Shown piece by piece: positions 51,992 to 60,542 of a DNA stretch of 64,000 nucleotides; position 1 is the first letter of the stretch; every line of letters begins with the position of its first letter. Both the position numbers and the translations under genes were made by a program. Under the pieces are notes generated by a model. It ran no database searches and had not been told where the DNA came from. It worked only from the letters and a program-made list of their open reading frames with translations. This stretch comes from Thermoanaerobaculales bacterium (lineage in GTDB: Bacteria > Acidobacteriota > Thermoanaerobaculia > Thermoanaerobaculales > Sulfomarinibacteraceae). The stretch covers positions 62,001 to 126,000 of the forward strand of contig JALOLD010000006.1 of the NCBI GenBank assembly GCA_025456145.1, in the 5' to 3' direction.

Positions 51992-52384
51992 ATGAGCCAA
52001 CCCCCCCGCCCCGTCGTGCGCAGCATGAGCTCGGTGGCGCCCGCCGCGGTCGATCGCTCCCGCGGCGCCTCCATCCAGGTGCTCATCGGTCCCGCCGACG
52101 GCGCCCCGAACTTCATCTCGCGGCGCTTCACCCTCGCCCCGGGCGGCCGTATTCCGTGCCACCGCCACCCGACCATCGAGCACGAGCAGGTCATGCTCGC
52201 CGGGTCGATGGTGATCGGTCTCGACGACCGCGAGACGACCGTTGCCGAGGGCGACTGCCTGTTCATCCCCGCCGGCGTGGCCCACTGGTACGAGAACCGT
52301 TCCGCCGAGGACGCGGTCTTTTTGTGCGTCGTGCCGGCATCGACCGACTACCGGACCGAGTGGCTCGAGGATCCGGCGGTCTGA
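51992..52384 (+). CDS. Cupin-domain protein
   Basis: 130 residues. FTLAPGGRIPCHRHPTIEHEQVMLAGSMVIG is cupin motif 1 with H-x-H-x(6)-E, and GDCLFIPAGVAHWYEN motif 2 with the fourth metal His. GAAAGGAG lies upstream. A single small beta-barrel with a metal site; such proteins may be dioxygenases, isomerases or sensors, and the sequence does not choose. It is divergent from recN and converges on coaE. Confidence 0.83.
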   Translation: MSQPPRPVVRSMSSVAPAAVDRSRGASIQVLIGPADGAPNFISRRFTLAPGGRIPCHRHPTIEHEQVMLAGSMVIGLDDRETTVAEGDCLFIPAGVAHWYENRSAEDAVFLCVVPASTDYRTEWLEDPAV

Positions 52385-52414
52385 GGGCGCCCCAAACACG
52401 CCGTCGTCCGGCGA

Positions 52415-53026
52415 TCAGCGCGACCGGCAGCGACCGAGGATCTCCTTCCACGCCCGCTCGACCTCGGGCTCGAGATCACCGAGGGCGTGAGAGTTGTCGA
52501 TGACGACCTGGGCCAGCTCGCGCTTGTCGGCGAGGGGCAGCTGGGCGGCGAGCAGCGCCCGGGCCCGCTCGATCGACACGCCCCGCGCGACCGCCCGCTC
52601 GAGCTGCTGGACGGGCTCGCACCAGACGACGACGAGCAGGTCGTAGCCCCGCCACGAGCCGGTCTCGACGAGCAGCGCCGCCTCGACCACCGCGACCGAC
52701 CGCGGGCCCAATGTGGTGAGCCAGGACTCGACGCCGTCGCGAACCAGCGGGTGGATCGCCCCCTCGAGCCGCCGGCGCGCCGCCGGGTCGCCGAGGACGA
52801 TCTCGGCGAGGGCATCACGGTCGATGCCGCCGTCCGGGGTCAGGCATCGGTCGCCGAACAGGTAGGCGACATCCCGGGCGCCGGCGCCGCCCGGCCGGTA
52901 GAGCTCGTGGACGTGCCGGTCGCAGTCGAAGACCTCGGCGCCGAGGCGCTCGAGGAGCTCGGCCGCCGTCGACTTGCCCGAGGCGAGCCCCCCGGTCAGC
53001 CCGACGGTGCACGGCCGCACCGTCAC
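52415..53026 (-). CDS. coaE: Dephospho-CoA kinase
   Basis: 203 residues from the GTG at 53026, overlapping the folD stop as [32 protein letters not shown] is the P-loop and family Asp; [12 protein letters not shown] and [25 protein letters not shown] follow the kinase pattern; [20 protein letters not shown] is the lid region. It phosphorylates dephospho-CoA, the last step of CoA synthesis. Confidence 0.93.
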   Translation of the reverse strand: MTVRPCTVGLTGGLASGKSTAAELLERLGAEVFDCDRHVHELYRPGGAGARDVAYLFGDRCLTPDGGIDRDALAEIVLGDPAARRRLEGAIHPLVRDGVESWLTTLGPRSVAVVEAALLVETGSWRGYDLLVVVWCEPVQQLERAVARGVSIERARALLAAQLPLADKRELAQVVIDNSHALGDLEPEVERAWKEILGRCRSR

Positions 53027-53955
53027 GGGGTCTCTTCCCGACGGAGGGTGGCGGCCCGCACCGTGTTCGCCATGAGCATCGCGATGGTCAGCGGGCCGAC
53101 CCCTCCCGGAACCGGGGTGATGCGACCGGCGATCGGCGCGACCCGCGTCGTGTCGACGTCGCCGCACAGCACCGCGCCGCGCTTCTCGAAGGCCGCCATC
53201 TTCTTGGGGTCGCCCGGGAAGAGCTTCTCGACCACGGCGCGATCGGTCACCCGGTGCATCCCGACGTCGACGACGACGGCGCCCGGAGCGACGTGCTCGG
53301 CGCCGATCAGCCCGCGCCGACCGGCGGCGACGATCAGGATCTCGGCCGAGCGGGTCGCCGCGGCCAGATCGGCGGTCCGCGAGTGGCACAGCGTGACCGT
53401 GGCGTGGGCGTGGAGCAGGAGCATCGCCATCGGCTTGCCGACGATGTCCGACCGGCCGACCACGACCGCCCGGCGCCCCTTCGGGTCGATCCCCTCCCGC
53501 GCGAGCAGCTCCATGATCCCCGCCGGGGTGCAGGGAACCAGACGCGGTCGCCCCTGCTGGAGCAGGCCGACGTTGACCGGGTGGAAGCCGTCGACGTCCT
53601 TGCCCGGGTCGATCCGGTCGAGGATCGCGGCGCTCGGGATGGCGGCGGGCAGCGGTAGCTGGACGAGGATGCCGTGGACCTCGGTATCGGCGTTGAGCCG
53701 GTCGACGAGCCCCTCGAGCTCGGCTCGACCGGTCGACGCCGGGAGCGCGTGGGTCACCGATCGCATCCCGAGCTCGGCCGACGCCTTCGCCTTGGAGCGG
53801 ACGTAGACCTCGGAGGCCGGGTCGTCGCCGACCAGCACGACGTCGAGCCGCGGGGTCACCCCGCGTGCGGCCAGGGCCTGGACCTCGGCCGCGACCTCGT
53901 CCCTGATCTCGGCTGCCACCCGGGCTCCGTCGAGCAGCTTGTCGGGCTCGATCAC
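53023..53955 (-). CDS. folD: Bifunctional methylenetetrahydrofolate dehydrogenase/cyclohydrolase
   Basis: 310 residues from the GTG at 53955, overlapping the ubiE stop as GTGA, with GGAGGG upstream. [14 protein letters not shown] holds the catalytic Y-x3-[10 protein letters not shown] and [13 protein letters not shown] the folate site, [18 protein letters not shown] the NADP loop, and [15 protein letters not shown] the C-terminal signature. It interconverts one-carbon folates. Confidence 0.95.
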   Translation of the reverse strand: MIEPDKLLDGARVAAEIRDEVAAEVQALAARGVTPRLDVVLVGDDPASEVYVRSKAKASAELGMRSVTHALPASTGRAELEGLVDRLNADTEVHGILVQLPLPAAIPSAAILDRIDPGKDVDGFHPVNVGLLQQGRPRLVPCTPAGIMELLAREGIDPKGRRAVVVGRSDIVGKPMAMLLLHAHATVTLCHSRTADLAAATRSAEILIVAAGRRGLIGAEHVAPGAVVVDVGMHRVTDRAVVEKLFPGDPKKMAAFEKRGAVLCGDVDTTRVAPIAGRITPVPGGVGPLTIAMLMANTVRAATLRREETP

Positions 53956-54671
53956 TCGCCCTCCTTCCGTCGGTTCGTCCGCACTCCCTGGTAGAGGGTA
54001 CACACCCCGCCGGTGAGCGGGCGGGCCTCGACCTCGCCGAGCCCGAGACCGTGGAGGATCCCGCACATCGTCCGGGCGTCCGCGAAGCTGCCCACCGAGG
54101 CCGGAAGGTAGGCGTAGGCCTCGCGATCCCCCGAAAGGATCCGACCGACCGTCGGCGGAACCGCCCTCGCCCACCACCCGAGCAGCGGACCGAGCGGTCC
54201 GGCGGGGCGCGAGAACTCGAGCACGAGCAGCGTGCCGCCGGGAGCGAGCACCCTCACCAGCTCGGCGAGGCCCCGCTCGAGGTCCTCGAAGTTCCGTACC
54301 CCGAAGGCGACCGTCACGACATCGACGGATTCGTCGGCGAAGGGAAGCAGCAGGGCGTCGGCGGCGGTCAGGCCGATCGCCCGCCGCCGCCGGATCGCCT
54401 TGCCGCGGGCGCGCGCCAGCATCGGCAGGCTGAAGTCGGCGCCGACCACGGTCGGCCCCGGAGCGAGCCCGAGGGCGACATCGCCGGTGCCGGCGCACAC
54501 GTCGAGGACCCGGCGGGGCCCGAGCTCGGCGACCCGGCGCGCGATCTCCCGTCGCCAGCCGACGTCCCGACCGAGCGACAGCACGCGGTTGAGCAGGTCG
54601 TAGCGGTGGGCGATCCGGCCGAACATCCCGCGGATCTCGACCGACCGCTTGTCGAGCAGTTCCCGACGCAC
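53952..54671 (-). CDS. ubiE: Demethylmenaquinone/ubiquinone methyltransferase
   Basis: 239 residues, GTG start at 54671. [26 protein letters not shown] is the UbiE/MenG N-terminal signature, [15 protein letters not shown] the SAM motif, [20 protein letters not shown] the second family signature, and [17 protein letters not shown] the third. In an organism without ubiquinone genes it would act as MenG, methylating demethylmenaquinol. The start has no ribosome site; an extended -10 lies 7 nt upstream. Confidence 0.92.
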   Translation of the reverse strand: MRRELLDKRSVEIRGMFGRIAHRYDLLNRVLSLGRDVGWRREIARRVAELGPRRVLDVCAGTGDVALGLAPGPTVVGADFSLPMLARARGKAIRRRRAIGLTAADALLLPFADESVDVVTVAFGVRNFEDLERGLAELVRVLAPGGTLLVLEFSRPAGPLGPLLGWWARAVPPTVGRILSGDREAYAYLPASVGSFADARTMCGILHGLGLGEVEARPLTGGVCTLYQGVRTNRRKEGE

Positions 54672-54678
54672 GGCGCCG

Positions 54679-54687
54679 AGCCTAGCA
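54679..54687 (-). promoter_or_regulatory. Extended -10 (TGCTAGGCT) overlapping the rdgB stop, before ubiE
   Basis: TGC TAGGCT on the minus strand is followed by 7 nt and the ubiE GTG. The TAG of the hexamer is also the stop codon of rdgB. It matches the 9-mer at 21897-21905. Confidence 0.45.
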
Positions 54688-55242
54688 CGCGGTCCGGTCG
54701 AGGGCCTCGCGCAGCGCGAGAAAGGCCTTACGCCGGTGGGAGACGGCGTTCTTCTCGTCCCCGCTCATCTCGGCGAAGGTCCGCCCGTCGCCCCCGTCCG
54801 GGATGAAGGTGCTGTCCCAGCCGAAGCCGGTCGTGCCGCGCGGCGAGACGGCGATCGTGCCGAGCACCGCTCCTTCGCCGGTCAGAGTGTCCTCCCCGTC
54901 GCTCGCGCAGGCGACGCAACGCGCCACCGCCCGGTGGTCGCCGAACGCCGCGGCGAGACGGCAGATCCCGTCGGGCCCGGTCGAGGCCAGCAGCCAGCGG
55001 ACGAGGGGTCCCGGGAAGCCGCCCAACCCGAGCAGCTCGAGCCCGGTGTCCTCGACCAGCACCGGTCCTCCGATCGCCGCGTGGGCCGCGGCCGCCTTCG
55101 CCCGGACGATCGCGTGCAGGTCGAGGGACTGGAGCTCGGCGAGGTCGAGGTCGCGGAAGGCGAGCGCGACGCCGAGCACCGCCTCGGCCTCCCTCCGTTT
55201 GCCCTCGTTCGAGGTGACGAAGACCAGGTCGGCGAGGTTCAC
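54682..55242 (-). CDS. rdgB: XTP/dITP diphosphatase (RdgB/HAM1)
   Basis: 186 residues, GTG start at 55242 overlapping the cyclase stop as GTGA. LVFVTSNEGKRREAEAVLG is the family opening, PVLVEDTGLELLGLGGFPGPLVRWLL the substrate/metal region, GFGWDSTFIPDG the signature, and SHRRKAFLAL the C-terminal motif. It removes non-canonical purine triphosphates. Confidence 0.93.
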   Translation of the reverse strand: MNLADLVFVTSNEGKRREAEAVLGVALAFRDLDLAELQSLDLHAIVRAKAAAAHAAIGGPVLVEDTGLELLGLGGFPGPLVRWLLASTGPDGICRLAAAFGDHRAVARCVACASDGEDTLTGEGAVLGTIAVSPRGTTGFGWDSTFIPDGGDGRTFAEMSGDEKNAVSHRRKAFLALREALDRTAC

Positions 55243-56828
55243 GGCCCCGACCGGCCGCTTCGGGCCGGTTCGCCGTCGCTGATCCGGTAGGTTCCGATCT
55301 TCCGGCTCAGGCCCTTGAGCAGGATCTCGCCGAGCGGCTCGGTGTCGAACAGGTGGCCCACCGCCTGGTAGGTCGTTTCACCGATCACGATCGCTCCCGG
55401 CGTGGCGACGAACTCCTCGAGCCTGGCAGCGATGTTGACGGTGTTGCCGAGCACCGTGTAGTCGACGCGCTTCGCCGATCCGATGTCGCCGACCACCACC
55501 GGACCGGAGTGGATGGCGACGCGGATCTCGATCGGCTCAGAACCGGACTCGACCCGATCGCGGTTCCACGCGTCGAGGGCGCGACGAAGGGCGAGGGCGG
55601 CGCGAACCGCGCGCTCGGCGTGGTCCTCCTGGGGCAGGGGCGCGCCGAAGAAGGCCATCACCGCATCGCCGATGAACTTGTCGAGGGTCCCGCCGAACTC
55701 GAAGATGGCATCGGCGGCGAGCGAGAAGAACTGGTTGAGAAACGCCGCGACCTCCTCCGGCGGAAGGCTCTCGCAACGCGCCGTGAAGCCGACGATGTCG
55801 GCGAACATGATCGAAGTCTCGCGCAGGGTCACCGCCGGCTCGCCCCGCTCGGCTCCGCCAAGCACCGCCTCGATGACCGCCGGCGAGTGGTAGCGCTCGA
55901 GCCGGTCCCGCGCTGCCCGCTCATCCTGGATCCGCTGGTTGAGGCGGGCCCGTTCGATCGCCACCGCGGCATAGTTGGCGAGCGCCGTCAACAGGTCGAG
56001 ATCCGCGGCCGAGAACGACCCGACGTGGAGCGGAGAGTCGACGTAGATGACGCCGATGACCCGTTCGCGCAGCCACAGCGGCGCGCACATCGCCGAGCGG
56101 ATCTGGTGGATCCGGATGCTCCTCCCGGCCTCGAACCGCTGGTCGGCCTGGGCGTCGTGGGTGAGGATCGCGACCTTCTGACGGGTCACCGTGTCGAGGA
56201 TCGTCCGCGAGATCGGAACCTCGGGCTCACCGTCGAGGGACTGGCGGGTCCGGAAGCGCTCGAGCTTCGGATCCCCCTCGCCGTCGAGCAGGAGGATGAA
56301 GCCGCGGTCGACCAGCAGGTGCTCGAAGACGACATCCATGACCTGCTCGAGCACGGGGTCGAGCTCGCCGACCTCGATGAGGGTCTTGCCGACCTGGGCG
56401 AGCACCTCGAAGACCCTCTGCCGCCCGCCAACCCCCGACGACGACACCGACGGGGCCCGACCCTCGAGCCCGTAGTCGTCGTTGAACTCGGACAGCGGCC
56501 GCAGGTAGGTGACCGATGACAACGCGGAGCTCGACGCTTCCGCGTCCTCGACGAGCAGGACGAAGCTGCCGATGGTCAGACGATCGCCCGCCGCCAGGGG
56601 CCCCGAGGCGACCAGGGTCTCGTTGATCTTGACGCCGTTGGTCGAGTCGAGATCGGTGATTCTGACGGCGCCATCCTCGACGTCGATCCGGGCGTGCGCC
56701 CGGGACACCGAGAAGTCACGGAGAACGATGTCGTTCTCGCTCGACCGGCCAAAGGTCAGGGCGCCCCGGATCGGAACGCGGTGGCTGCCTTCGGCATCCT
56801 CCCACACGAGCTCGAGCATGGATGCCAT
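55239..56828 (-). CDS. FHA-GAF-class III adenylate cyclase
   Basis: 529 residues. FHA domain (residues ~1-95: ALTFGRSSENDIVL, VSRAHARIDVED, TNGVKINE), GAF domain (~130-300), then a class III cyclase (~330-510). IMFADIVGF and KFIGDAVMAFFG supply both metal-binding Asp; LDKFIGD Lys and the DYTVLGNTVNIAARLE Asp/Asn/Arg give adenylate-type specificity. The ATG at 56828 has GGAAG upstream. It makes cAMP in response to a phosphopeptide partner and a GAF ligand, neither visible. It heads the operon with rdgB. Confidence 0.92.
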   Translation of the reverse strand: MASMLELVWEDAEGSHRVPIRGALTFGRSSENDIVLRDFSVSRAHARIDVEDGAVRITDLDSTNGVKINETLVASGPLAAGDRLTIGSFVLLVEDAEASSSALSSVTYLRPLSEFNDDYGLEGRAPSVSSSGVGGRQRVFEVLAQVGKTLIEVGELDPVLEQVMDVVFEHLLVDRGFILLLDGEGDPKLERFRTRQSLDGEPEVPISRTILDTVTRQKVAILTHDAQADQRFEAGRSIRIHQIRSAMCAPLWLRERVIGVIYVDSPLHVGSFSAADLDLLTALANYAAVAIERARLNQRIQDERAARDRLERYHSPAVIEAVLGGAERGEPAVTLRETSIMFADIVGFTARCESLPPEEVAAFLNQFFSLAADAIFEFGGTLDKFIGDAVMAFFGAPLPQEDHAERAVRAALALRRALDAWNRDRVESGSEPIEIRVAIHSGPVVVGDIGSAKRVDYTVLGNTVNIAARLEEFVATPGAIVIGETTYQAVGHLFDTEPLGEILLKGLSRKIGTYRISDGEPARSGRSGP

Positions 56829-56864
56829 TGTACTTCCGTCGGCAACGGGACCGCGGTCCGCCGG

Positions 56865-57923
56865 TCAGGGGGGGCCCTCCGGGCGTTGCCTCTGGAGGAG
56901 GTGGGTCGGTCCCGGCTGGTACCACGCGATGAGCGCGTCGCGGGCCTCGATCTCGCGCGCCGACTCGGCGCGGAACAGCGACAGCTCGGCCCACCGACCG
57001 CCGAGGCGGTAGAGCTGCCGGGCCGCCATCAACCGCCACGGCGGTGTGCCTCGTCGGAGCAGCTGCAGCCAGACCTCCCACGAGGTCGGACCGACGGGGT
57101 CGACGCCGCGGGCCCCGAGAGCGTTCATCGCCGAAGAGAGAAGTGCCCGTGGGTCGCCGGCGAAGCACCGGTCGTCGAACCACACGGCGAGGTAGGCGTC
57201 GGTCGCAGCGAGCGCATCGTCGATGTCCTTGGTTCCCCAGGCGGTTCGACCGTCGCTCGGCAGATCGAGGAACTGCTGCAATGTGACCGCCTCGATCAAC
57301 CTCATCAGAGCGATCCGGGTCGGCCGGTGATCGGTGATCCGAAAGGCCGTCGCGAGGATCGGGAAGTCCTCGAGCTGGATCGTCCGTTCGAGGGCGGACC
57401 AGCAGGCCCCGGTGCTCCGCTTGAGAACGACACCCCGCCACCCGGGCAGCGACGCACCCTCGGATGCGAGCGCGGTCTGGAGCCAAAGCTCGACCAGAGT
57501 TCTTTCGCGCAAGGTGTCCTCGACGAGCTCGATCTCGCGGATCAGCCGGTCGGCGGCCTCGCGGTCGACTCCCGATGTGACATCCGGCAGGACATCTCCG
57601 AGGAGGTCGCGGTAGCCGTAGGCCGCCGCCATCCTGATCCGGGCGTCGTCCGAACCGAGGGCCTCTCGATAGACCGGAAGCAGGATCGGATCGTGCGCCG
57701 CCGAGGCACCGAGGAGGATCGCGACCCGCTCGTGCGGCTCGAGCTCAGCGGTCCGCCAGACGCGGAGCATCTGCGCCGGCCCGGGCCATTGCTCCATCGC
57801 GCGTCGCTGGAGGTAGACCTTGAGATCCCGGTCGAACACGTCGCCTGGAAACCGCGCCACCTCGGTCGACACGAAGCTCGTACCGACCACCGCCATGATC
57901 GCCAGGATTAGGTTCGGGCTCAT
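56865..57923 (-). CDS. Secreted or membrane-anchored helical-repeat (HEAT-like) protein
   Basis: 352 residues from the ATG at 57923 with AGGAGC upstream; MSPNLILAIMAVVGTSFVS is a signal or anchor segment. The rest is alpha-helical with HEAT-like spacing (REALGSDDARIRMAAAYGYRDLL, then WEVWLQLLRRGTPPWRLMAARQLY). No catalytic motif is visible. It precedes the cyclase gene by 37 bp on the same strand and may be co-transcribed. Function unknown. Confidence 0.65.
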   Translation of the reverse strand: MSPNLILAIMAVVGTSFVSTEVARFPGDVFDRDLKVYLQRRAMEQWPGPAQMLRVWRTAELEPHERVAILLGASAAHDPILLPVYREALGSDDARIRMAAAYGYRDLLGDVLPDVTSGVDREAADRLIREIELVEDTLRERTLVELWLQTALASEGASLPGWRGVVLKRSTGACWSALERTIQLEDFPILATAFRITDHRPTRIALMRLIEAVTLQQFLDLPSDGRTAWGTKDIDDALAATDAYLAVWFDDRCFAGDPRALLSSAMNALGARGVDPVGPTSWEVWLQLLRRGTPPWRLMAARQLYRLGGRWAELSLFRAESAREIEARDALIAWYQPGPTHLLQRQRPEGPP

Positions 57924-57960
57924 TTGGCAAAGCTCCTGCTCCCGTGCGAGGATACCCGGG

Positions 57961-58734
57961 ATGAGCGGCCGCACCAAGCTCACGGTCGCCTACCTCGGAT
58001 CCGGCTTCTCCGGCTGGCAGCGCCAGGACGCGGTCCGCACCGTGCAGGGGGAGCTCGAGCGTGCGATCGCCGGGCTGATCGGCGGGACCCCGGTCGCCGT
58101 GGTCGGCGCCGGTCGAACCGACGCCGGCGTGCACGCCACGGCCCAGGTCGCTCATGTCGACCTCCCGGTCGCCCTCCCGAGGTCCGAGCTCCCGCGGATC
58201 CTCAACGCCCGCCTCGCGCAGGACCTCCGGATCCGGACCGCGGTCGCGGTGGACGACGGTTTCCACGCCCGCCGAGACGCCCGGTTCAAGCACTACGCCT
58301 ACCGGATCGCATGGCAGGCCCCCGATCTACCGTGGCTCGGTCTCCGCACCGCCGTCCTCCCGGTCGTGACCGAGCCCCGGAGGCTCGAGGAGGCCTGTCG
58401 GTTGCTCCCGGGCCGCCGCGATTGGGCGTCGTTCACCGTACCCGAGGCGGCTCGCATCGGAACCGTACGCGAGCTCTTCCGGGTCGAGCCGAGGTGGCGC
58501 CGCGGCGGTTTGGAGCTCCACTTCCTCGGGGGAGGCTTCCTGCGCTATCAGGTCCGCCGGATCGTCGCAGCTCTGCTCGAGGTCGGACGCGGTCGGATGC
58601 CGGTCGCCGAGCTGATCCGGCTCATCGAGAGACCGTCGCCGGGCGCTCCGCTGCCGACCGCCCCGGCTCGCGGCCTGACCCTCGAGCGGGTCGGCTACCG
58701 GCGGCTGCCATCCGCCGAGGTCGGCAACCGCTGA
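57961..58734 (+). CDS. truA: tRNA pseudouridine synthase A
   Basis: 257 residues from the ATG at 57961. LTVAYLGSGFSGWQRQ is the TruA opening, AVVGAGRTDAGVHATAQVAHV holds the catalytic Asp in GRTDAGVHA, FHARRDARFKHYAYRI and GGGFLRYQVRRIVAALLEVG are further signatures. It makes pseudouridine at positions 38-40 of tRNAs. A weak TGC GAGGAT lies 7 nt upstream. Confidence 0.94.
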   Translation: MSGRTKLTVAYLGSGFSGWQRQDAVRTVQGELERAIAGLIGGTPVAVVGAGRTDAGVHATAQVAHVDLPVALPRSELPRILNARLAQDLRIRTAVAVDDGFHARRDARFKHYAYRIAWQAPDLPWLGLRTAVLPVVTEPRRLEEACRLLPGRRDWASFTVPEAARIGTVRELFRVEPRWRRGGLELHFLGGGFLRYQVRRIVAALLEVGRGRMPVAELIRLIERPSPGAPLPTAPARGLTLERVGYRRLPSAEVGNR

Positions 58735-58762
58735 GCGGCGCCCGGGACAGGGCCCGGCGCTG

Positions 58763-58771
58763 TGGTAGACT
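58763..58771 (+). promoter_or_regulatory. Extended -10 (TGGTAGACT) of uppS
   Basis: TGG TAGACT lies 20 nt before the GTG at 58792 and overlaps the alternative upstream GTG at 58762, which it would exclude as a start. Confidence 0.45.
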
Positions 58772-58791
58772 TCGTCTCCCTCGAGGTCGAA

Positions 58792-59613
58792 GTGAAAGTA
58801 CCGCTCGATGAAATCGCAACTCCGGGTAGCAGCGCCCGCGCCGTGCTCGACCGGCTCGACCTCGGGCGCCTGCCGCGCCATGTCGCGATCATCATGGACG
58901 GCAACGGCCGTTGGGCGACGGCTCGCAAGCTGCCCCGGGTCGAAGGCCATCGGGCGGGGATCCGCGCCGTCCGCCAGACGGTCGAGACCGCCGCACGCCT
59001 CGGACTCCCGGTGGTCACGCTGTACGCGTTTTCGACCGAGAACTGGAAGCGGCCGCGACACGAGGTCCTCACGCTGATGGGGCTTCTCAAGGAGTACATC
59101 AACCGCGAGCTCGACACCTTTCTCAGGCACGACCTGCGGTTCCTCCCGATCGGACGGATCGACCAGCTCGACCCGTCGGTCCAGCGGGAGCTCCAGCGCG
59201 CGGTCGACGCGACCGCCGCGTGCCGCGGGCCGCTGGTCCAGATCGCCCTCAACTACTCCGGCCGCCAGGAGCTCACCGAGGTTCTGCGGACCGCGGCACG
59301 TCAGGTCGTGGCGGGCGAGCTCGACCCGGCCGTTCTCGACGAGACGTGGATCGAGGCCCACCTGGCGACCGGCGGACAGCCCGACCCGGATCTGCTGATC
59401 CGCACCTCGGGCGAGCAACGGATCTCCAACTTCCTGCTCTGGCAGGTCGCCTACTCCGAGATCTACTTCACACCGGTCCTCTGGCCCGACTTCGACCAGG
59501 AGGAGTTCCTCAAGGCGCTGCTCGCCTTTCAGCAGCGCGAACGGAGGTTTGGCGGGCTGCCCGAGACGGCCGGCGTCTTCACCCCGCCGGAGGGCCAGCT
59601 TGGGACGGCGTGA
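58792..59613 (+). CDS. uppS: Undecaprenyl diphosphate synthase
   Basis: 273 residues from the GTG at 58792, with GAGG 7 nt upstream. HVAIIMDGNGRWATARKLPRVEGHRAG contains the catalytic Asp and P-loop-like motif, VVTLYAFSTENWKRPRHEV the second block, and DLLIRTSGEQRISNFLLWQVAYSEIYF the product-binding region. It makes C55-PP, the carrier for peptidoglycan and for the O-antigen-type glycans of this window. It opens the run uppS-cdsA-rseP, lacking dxr. Confidence 0.95.
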   Translation: MKVPLDEIATPGSSARAVLDRLDLGRLPRHVAIIMDGNGRWATARKLPRVEGHRAGIRAVRQTVETAARLGLPVVTLYAFSTENWKRPRHEVLTLMGLLKEYINRELDTFLRHDLRFLPIGRIDQLDPSVQRELQRAVDATAACRGPLVQIALNYSGRQELTEVLRTAARQVVAGELDPAVLDETWIEAHLATGGQPDPDLLIRTSGEQRISNFLLWQVAYSEIYFTPVLWPDFDQEEFLKALLAFQQRERRFGGLPETAGVFTPPEGQLGTA

Positions 59614-60412
59614 AGGGATCGCCGTCCTCGCGATCCCCCTGCTCGCGGCGGCGATCGTGTGGCTGCCGCCGCCGGTGTTCCTGGGGGTGCTCGGCGTCGC
59701 CCTCCTGCTCGCAACCGACGAGCTGCTGACGATGGCGCGCGGCGCCGGGATCCCGGTCGGCCGGTGGTTGCCGCTCGCCGCGGTGGTCGCGATCCTGGCC
59801 GGCTCCTGGGGATGGGGTTGGGCGGCGACGGTTGGCGTCGTCGTCGCCGTCGTGATCGTCCTGCCCGCGGTCCAGCTCGCCCACCCGGAGTCACCGACCG
59901 GAGCTCTCGCCGGCCTGTCGGTCTCGAGCTTCGCGACGCTCTACATCGGTCTCGGCGGCGCCTGTCTCGGCTGGCTCCGGACCCTTCCCGAGGGTGATCT
60001 GGGGATCCGGGTGCTGTTCTTCTTCCTCCTCGCCATCTGGATCGGAGACTCCGGCGCCTACTACGTCGGCTCGCACCTCGGCCGGCACAGGATGTCGCCG
60101 CGGATCAGCCCGAACAAGACCTGGGAAGGTCTCGCCGGCGGCACGGTCGCGACCTTCGCCGCCGCCGCGGCGGCCAAGCCGGTCTTCGGGCTCCCCTTTG
60201 ATTGGCCTCACCTGTCGGCGCTCGCCGCCATCCTCGCCATCGCCGCCCCGCTCGGCGACCTCGTCGAGTCGCAGATCAAGCGGGACACCGGGGTCAAGGA
60301 CTCCTCGGCCCTGATCCCGGGGCACGGCGGTTTCTTCGACCGCACCGACAGCCTGATCTTTGCCGCCCCGCCGGTGCTCGGCTATCTGATCGCGGCCGGT
60401 CTCCTCGGATGA
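59600..60412 (+). CDS. cdsA: Phosphatidate cytidylyltransferase
   Basis: 270 residues from a TTG at 59600 with GGAGGG 5 nt upstream, overlapping uppS by 14 bp. About seven TM segments. ISPNKTWEGLAGG and GDLVESQIKRDTGVKDSSALIPGHGGFFDRTDS are the full CDP-alcohol signature with the metal-binding Asp residues. It makes CDP-diacylglycerol for phospholipid synthesis. Confidence 0.93.
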   Translation: MGRREGIAVLAIPLLAAAIVWLPPPVFLGVLGVALLLATDELLTMARGAGIPVGRWLPLAAVVAILAGSWGWGWAATVGVVVAVVIVLPAVQLAHPESPTGALAGLSVSSFATLYIGLGGACLGWLRTLPEGDLGIRVLFFFLLAIWIGDSGAYYVGSHLGRHRMSPRISPNKTWEGLAGGTVATFAAAAAAKPVFGLPFDWPHLSALAAILAIAAPLGDLVESQIKRDTGVKDSSALIPGHGGFFDRTDSLIFAAPPVLGYLIAAGLLG

Positions 60413-60484
60413 TCCGGATCCTCGGCCGCGAGGTCGCTGCAGCGCCGACCGGGGGATCGCCGCACGGGCTCGCCGGGACCTGGC

Positions 60485-60511
60485 GCATTCCCGCCCAGAG
60501 GAAGGGAATGC
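60485..60511. repeat. 8-bp inverted repeat in the cdsA-rseP spacer
   Basis: GCATTCCC (60485-60492) and GGGAATGC (60504-60511) form a perfect hairpin with an 11-nt loop, in a 130-bp spacer where dxr usually lies. No T tract follows. Confidence 0.5.
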
Positions 60512-60542
60512 TCCGGATGCCGGTTCGGGTTGGGGAGAGCTG

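Noticed and set aside
60485-60511. Intrinsic terminator after cdsA
   Set aside because: The 8-bp stem has no following T tract on either strand, so it is recorded as an inverted repeat only.
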